13,171 nt of DNA from Alistipes sp. GTDB taxonomy: Bacteria > Bacteroidota > Bacteroidia > Bacteroidales > Rikenellaceae. The translations under genes and the position numbers were made by a program. Positions within the stretch are counted from its first letter, which is position 1. Each line of letters opens with the position of its first letter. Of this stretch, positions 11,154-13,171 are shown piece by piece. The notes beneath the pieces are model-generated. The model ran no database searches and was not told the DNA's origin. It was given only the letters and a program-made list of their open reading frames with translations. The DNA lies in contig JAHZDG010000052.1 in assembly GCA_019422485.1 (NCBI GenBank), positions 1 to 13,171 of the forward strand, given 5' to 3'.

Positions 11154-13171
11154 ATGAACAGTTTTTCCATGGCATGGCGCTCTCTCTCCCGCAAAGGACG
11201 TCACAACGGCATCAAAATCTTATCGTTGAGTATCGGTCTGGCGCTGGGCATTATTCTGATCGCCAAAATGCGCTTCGAGCAAAGTTACGACAGCTTCTAT
11301 CCCGATCTCGACCGGCTTTACATGGTCTACAACTCGAGCACAAGACCCGAAGGGCCTATGTTTTATCCCATGATGAGCGGAGGGGTAGCCGTCGGCATGA
11401 AAGCCGAAATACCGGAGGTCGAAGCCGCTACCCGCATAACCGATATCTGTACCGACGCGGTTTTCTGGACAGAAGCGAAACAAAAACTGACCGGCACCTT
11501 TTTCCTGGCGGACACCAGTATTTTCGATGTTGTCCCTCGCCCCATGCTGCTCGGCAACGCCAAAGAAGTATTGGCACGACCCCACTATGCCCTGATCTCC
11601 CGCAGCCTTGCCCAACGCATCGGACAGGGGACCGACGTCATCGGCCAACAGATTACCTTAGACATGTATCCCAACGTGGCGCTGACCATCGGCGGCGTCT
11701 TTGAAGATCTGCCTGAAAATGCCACACTCGACTACGATGTGCTCGTCTCGATGCCCTCCATTTCTCTTTTCATGTGGGACGGTTCCCTCAACTGGTTAGG
11801 GAACGACCGTTATACCACCTATGTCAAATTGGCTCCCGGCGTCGATCCCAATTCACTCAAATTAGACATTAAGAATCTTATAGATAGACATATAGATCCT
11901 GCCGAAATGCAAAAATTCGGTTATGAGATCAACTATACCCTACGCCCGATCACGGATTTGTATGCTAATGACCCTCATGTGCAGCAGATGATCCGGATGC
12001 TGGCCCTGCTGGCATTTGCCCTGCTGTTCACCGCCTCGATGAACTATGTTCTGTTGGTTATCTCCTCCATGGTAAAACGTTCCAGAGAGATGGGCGTCCT
12101 GAAATGTTACGGCGCCTCCCGGAAAAACATCTATCAAACGATCCTCAGCGAAACCAGCCTGCATATCATGCTGGCCCTGTTGATCGCCACCCTGTTGATT
12201 TTCACCTTCCAGGGGACCATCGAGAATATTCTCGACACCTCCCTATCCGCCCTGTTTACCGGCACGACCTGCCTGATTCTCTGCATCGTCGTCGGGCTGG
12301 TATTCCTATTGACCGGCGTACTGCCCGCCTATCTGTTTACCCGAATCTCCGTTACGGCCGCCTTTCGGCACTCCCGAGGGGACGCCAACCGAATCTGGAA
12401 ACACGCTTTGTTGTTCATCCAATTTGCGGCCGCAACGATGTTAATCACCCTGCTGATCCTCGTCGGACGGCAATACCGCCTGATGATTCATAACGACCCG
12501 GGCTTCACCTACGACAACCTGTTATACTGCTCGACCTTCGGCGTCAAGCCCGAACTCCGCCAAACTGCACTGGATGAGCTGAACCGACTACCGTTCGTCG
12601 AAAAAACGGCCACATCGAACACCTTGCCGTTTTGGGCGGCGGCGGGCAATAACGTTCGGGACGAGCAACAAATAGATCTGTTCAACTATGCCGACCTGTA
12701 CGGCGTAGACACCAACTATTTTTCTCTGATGGAGATTCCGATCATTGCCGGCACAAATTTCCAGGCCAACCGCTCCAAGACTCCGCAGGTCATGGTCTCC
12801 CGCTCCTTCGCTGACAGAATCAGCAAAATGATGGAATGGAAGGATGGCGTCGTCGGCAAAAGCCTGATTCTCACCGAGCATTGGCGAGTGACCGTCTGCG
12901 GAGTATATGAAGATTTCCAAATCGGCTCGCTGATCACCTATGACAATCGGCCTTCGGCTCTGTTTTACGCACCTGTGCCGGAAGACAATCTGTTGATCCG
13001 GCTGAGCGACCTCAAACCCGAATACATCCGCCAAATTACCGACATTCTGACCCGCCTGATGCCGAATCGCGACATTCAGGTCATTCCCTACGTCACCGAA
13101 ATCGTCGCCCAATACGCCGATTCGAAACGTTTCCGCAACACCGTACTGGCCGGCTGCCTCATCACGCTACT
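11154..13171 (+). CDS. ABC transporter permease, FtsX/MacB type (3' end beyond window)
   Basis: The frame is open from the ATG at 11154 (M-N-S-F-S-M-A-W-R-S-L) to the window end, 672 codons, without a stop. One helix (about 20-38) leads into a large periplasmic domain (about 39-275). Three helices follow at about 281-306, 336-355 and 366-396, with S-R-E-M-G-V-L-K-C-Y-G-A-S after the first, the motif typical of FtsX-like permeases. A further helix lies at 419-438, then a second periplasmic domain (about 439-660), and the next helix begins at the edge. This duplicated FtsX layout is common in Bacteroidota, where such proteins are about 780-800 residues, so roughly the last 100-130 are missing. 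It has no ATP-binding domain, so a separate ATPase must serve it. It completes the inner-membrane part of the exporter begun by the TolC and adaptor genes. Confidence 0.9.
   Translation, partial: MNSFSMAWRSLSRKGRHNGIKILSLSIGLALGIILIAKMRFEQSYDSFYPDLDRLYMVYNSSTRPEGPMFYPMMSGGVAVGMKAEIPEVEAATRITDICTDAVFWTEAKQKLTGTFFLADTSIFDVVPRPMLLGNAKEVLARPHYALISRSLAQRIGQGTDVIGQQITLDMYPNVALTIGGVFEDLPENATLDYDVLVSMPSISLFMWDGSLNWLGNDRYTTYVKLAPGVDPNSLKLDIKNLIDRHIDPAEMQKFGYEINYTLRPITDLYANDPHVQQMIRMLALLAFALLFTASMNYVLLVISSMVKRSREMGVLKCYGASRKNIYQTILSETSLHIMLALLIATLLIFTFQGTIENILDTSLSALFTGTTCLILCIVVGLVFLLTGVLPAYLFTRISVTAAFRHSRGDANRIWKHALLFIQFAAATMLITLLILVGRQYRLMIHNDPGFTYDNLLYCSTFGVKPELRQTALDELNRLPFVEKTATSNTLPFWAAAGNNVRDEQQIDLFNYADLYGVDTNYFSLMEIPIIAGTNFQANRSKTPQVMVSRSFADRISKMMEWKDGVVGKSLILTEHWRVTVCGVYEDFQIGSLITYDNRPSALFYAPVPEDNLLIRLSDLKPEYIRQITDILTRLMPNRDIQVIPYVTEIVAQYADSKRFRNTVLAGCLITL

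Overview
The window looks like chromosomal DNA of a moderately GC-rich member of the Bacteroidales (phylum Bacteroidota). The clues are promoters of the TTTG / TAnnTTTG type, genes that mostly lack strong Shine-Dalgarno sites, a lipoprotein with a C-S-K-N-D-E surface-export tail, and an NtrC-type two-component system beside a TolC/HlyD/FtsX-like export operon. A Rikenellaceae/Alistipes-like source would fit the base composition, but that is inference.

Left part (1-2710): the start of a surface lipoprotein gene runs leftward out of the window. A cobalamin (B12) riboswitch with its own near-consensus promoter precedes it. Back-to-back with that promoter is one for a rightward gene of the cofactor-independent phosphoglycerate mutase (ApgM / 'proposed homoserine kinase') family. 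This is followed by a six-helix HdeD/DUF308 membrane protein and a clear intrinsic terminator.

Middle (2779-5500), all leftward: an NhaC-family Na+/H+ antiporter with its own promoter, then a two-gene unit made of a DEDDh 3'-5' exonuclease and a nucleotidyltransferase-fold protein. A 17-codon ORF of doubtful status lies just upstream.

Right part (5530-13171): a divergent regulon. A leftward pair encodes an NtrC-family sigma-54 response regulator and a membrane histidine kinase with a PAS-like domain. Rightward lie a TolC-type outer-membrane channel, a HlyD/MacA-type periplasmic adaptor and an FtsX/MacB-type ABC permease cut by the window end. The 239-bp gap between the two arms holds two copies of the dyad TGTC-N9-GACA, 22 bp apart centre to centre. 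About 56 bp further on is a GG-N10-GG element resembling a -24/-12 promoter. The simplest reading is that the kinase activates the regulator, which binds the paired dyads as an enhancer and switches on the export operon through sigma-54. The regulator/kinase pair itself is expressed from an ordinary housekeeping -7 box. No ATPase for the permease is present in the window.

I saw no rRNA, tRNA, CRISPR array, insertion sequence or phage gene. The parts most worth a second look are the B12-riboswitch lipoprotein and the enhancer/sigma-54 architecture of the export operon. Every gene family named here is already known.
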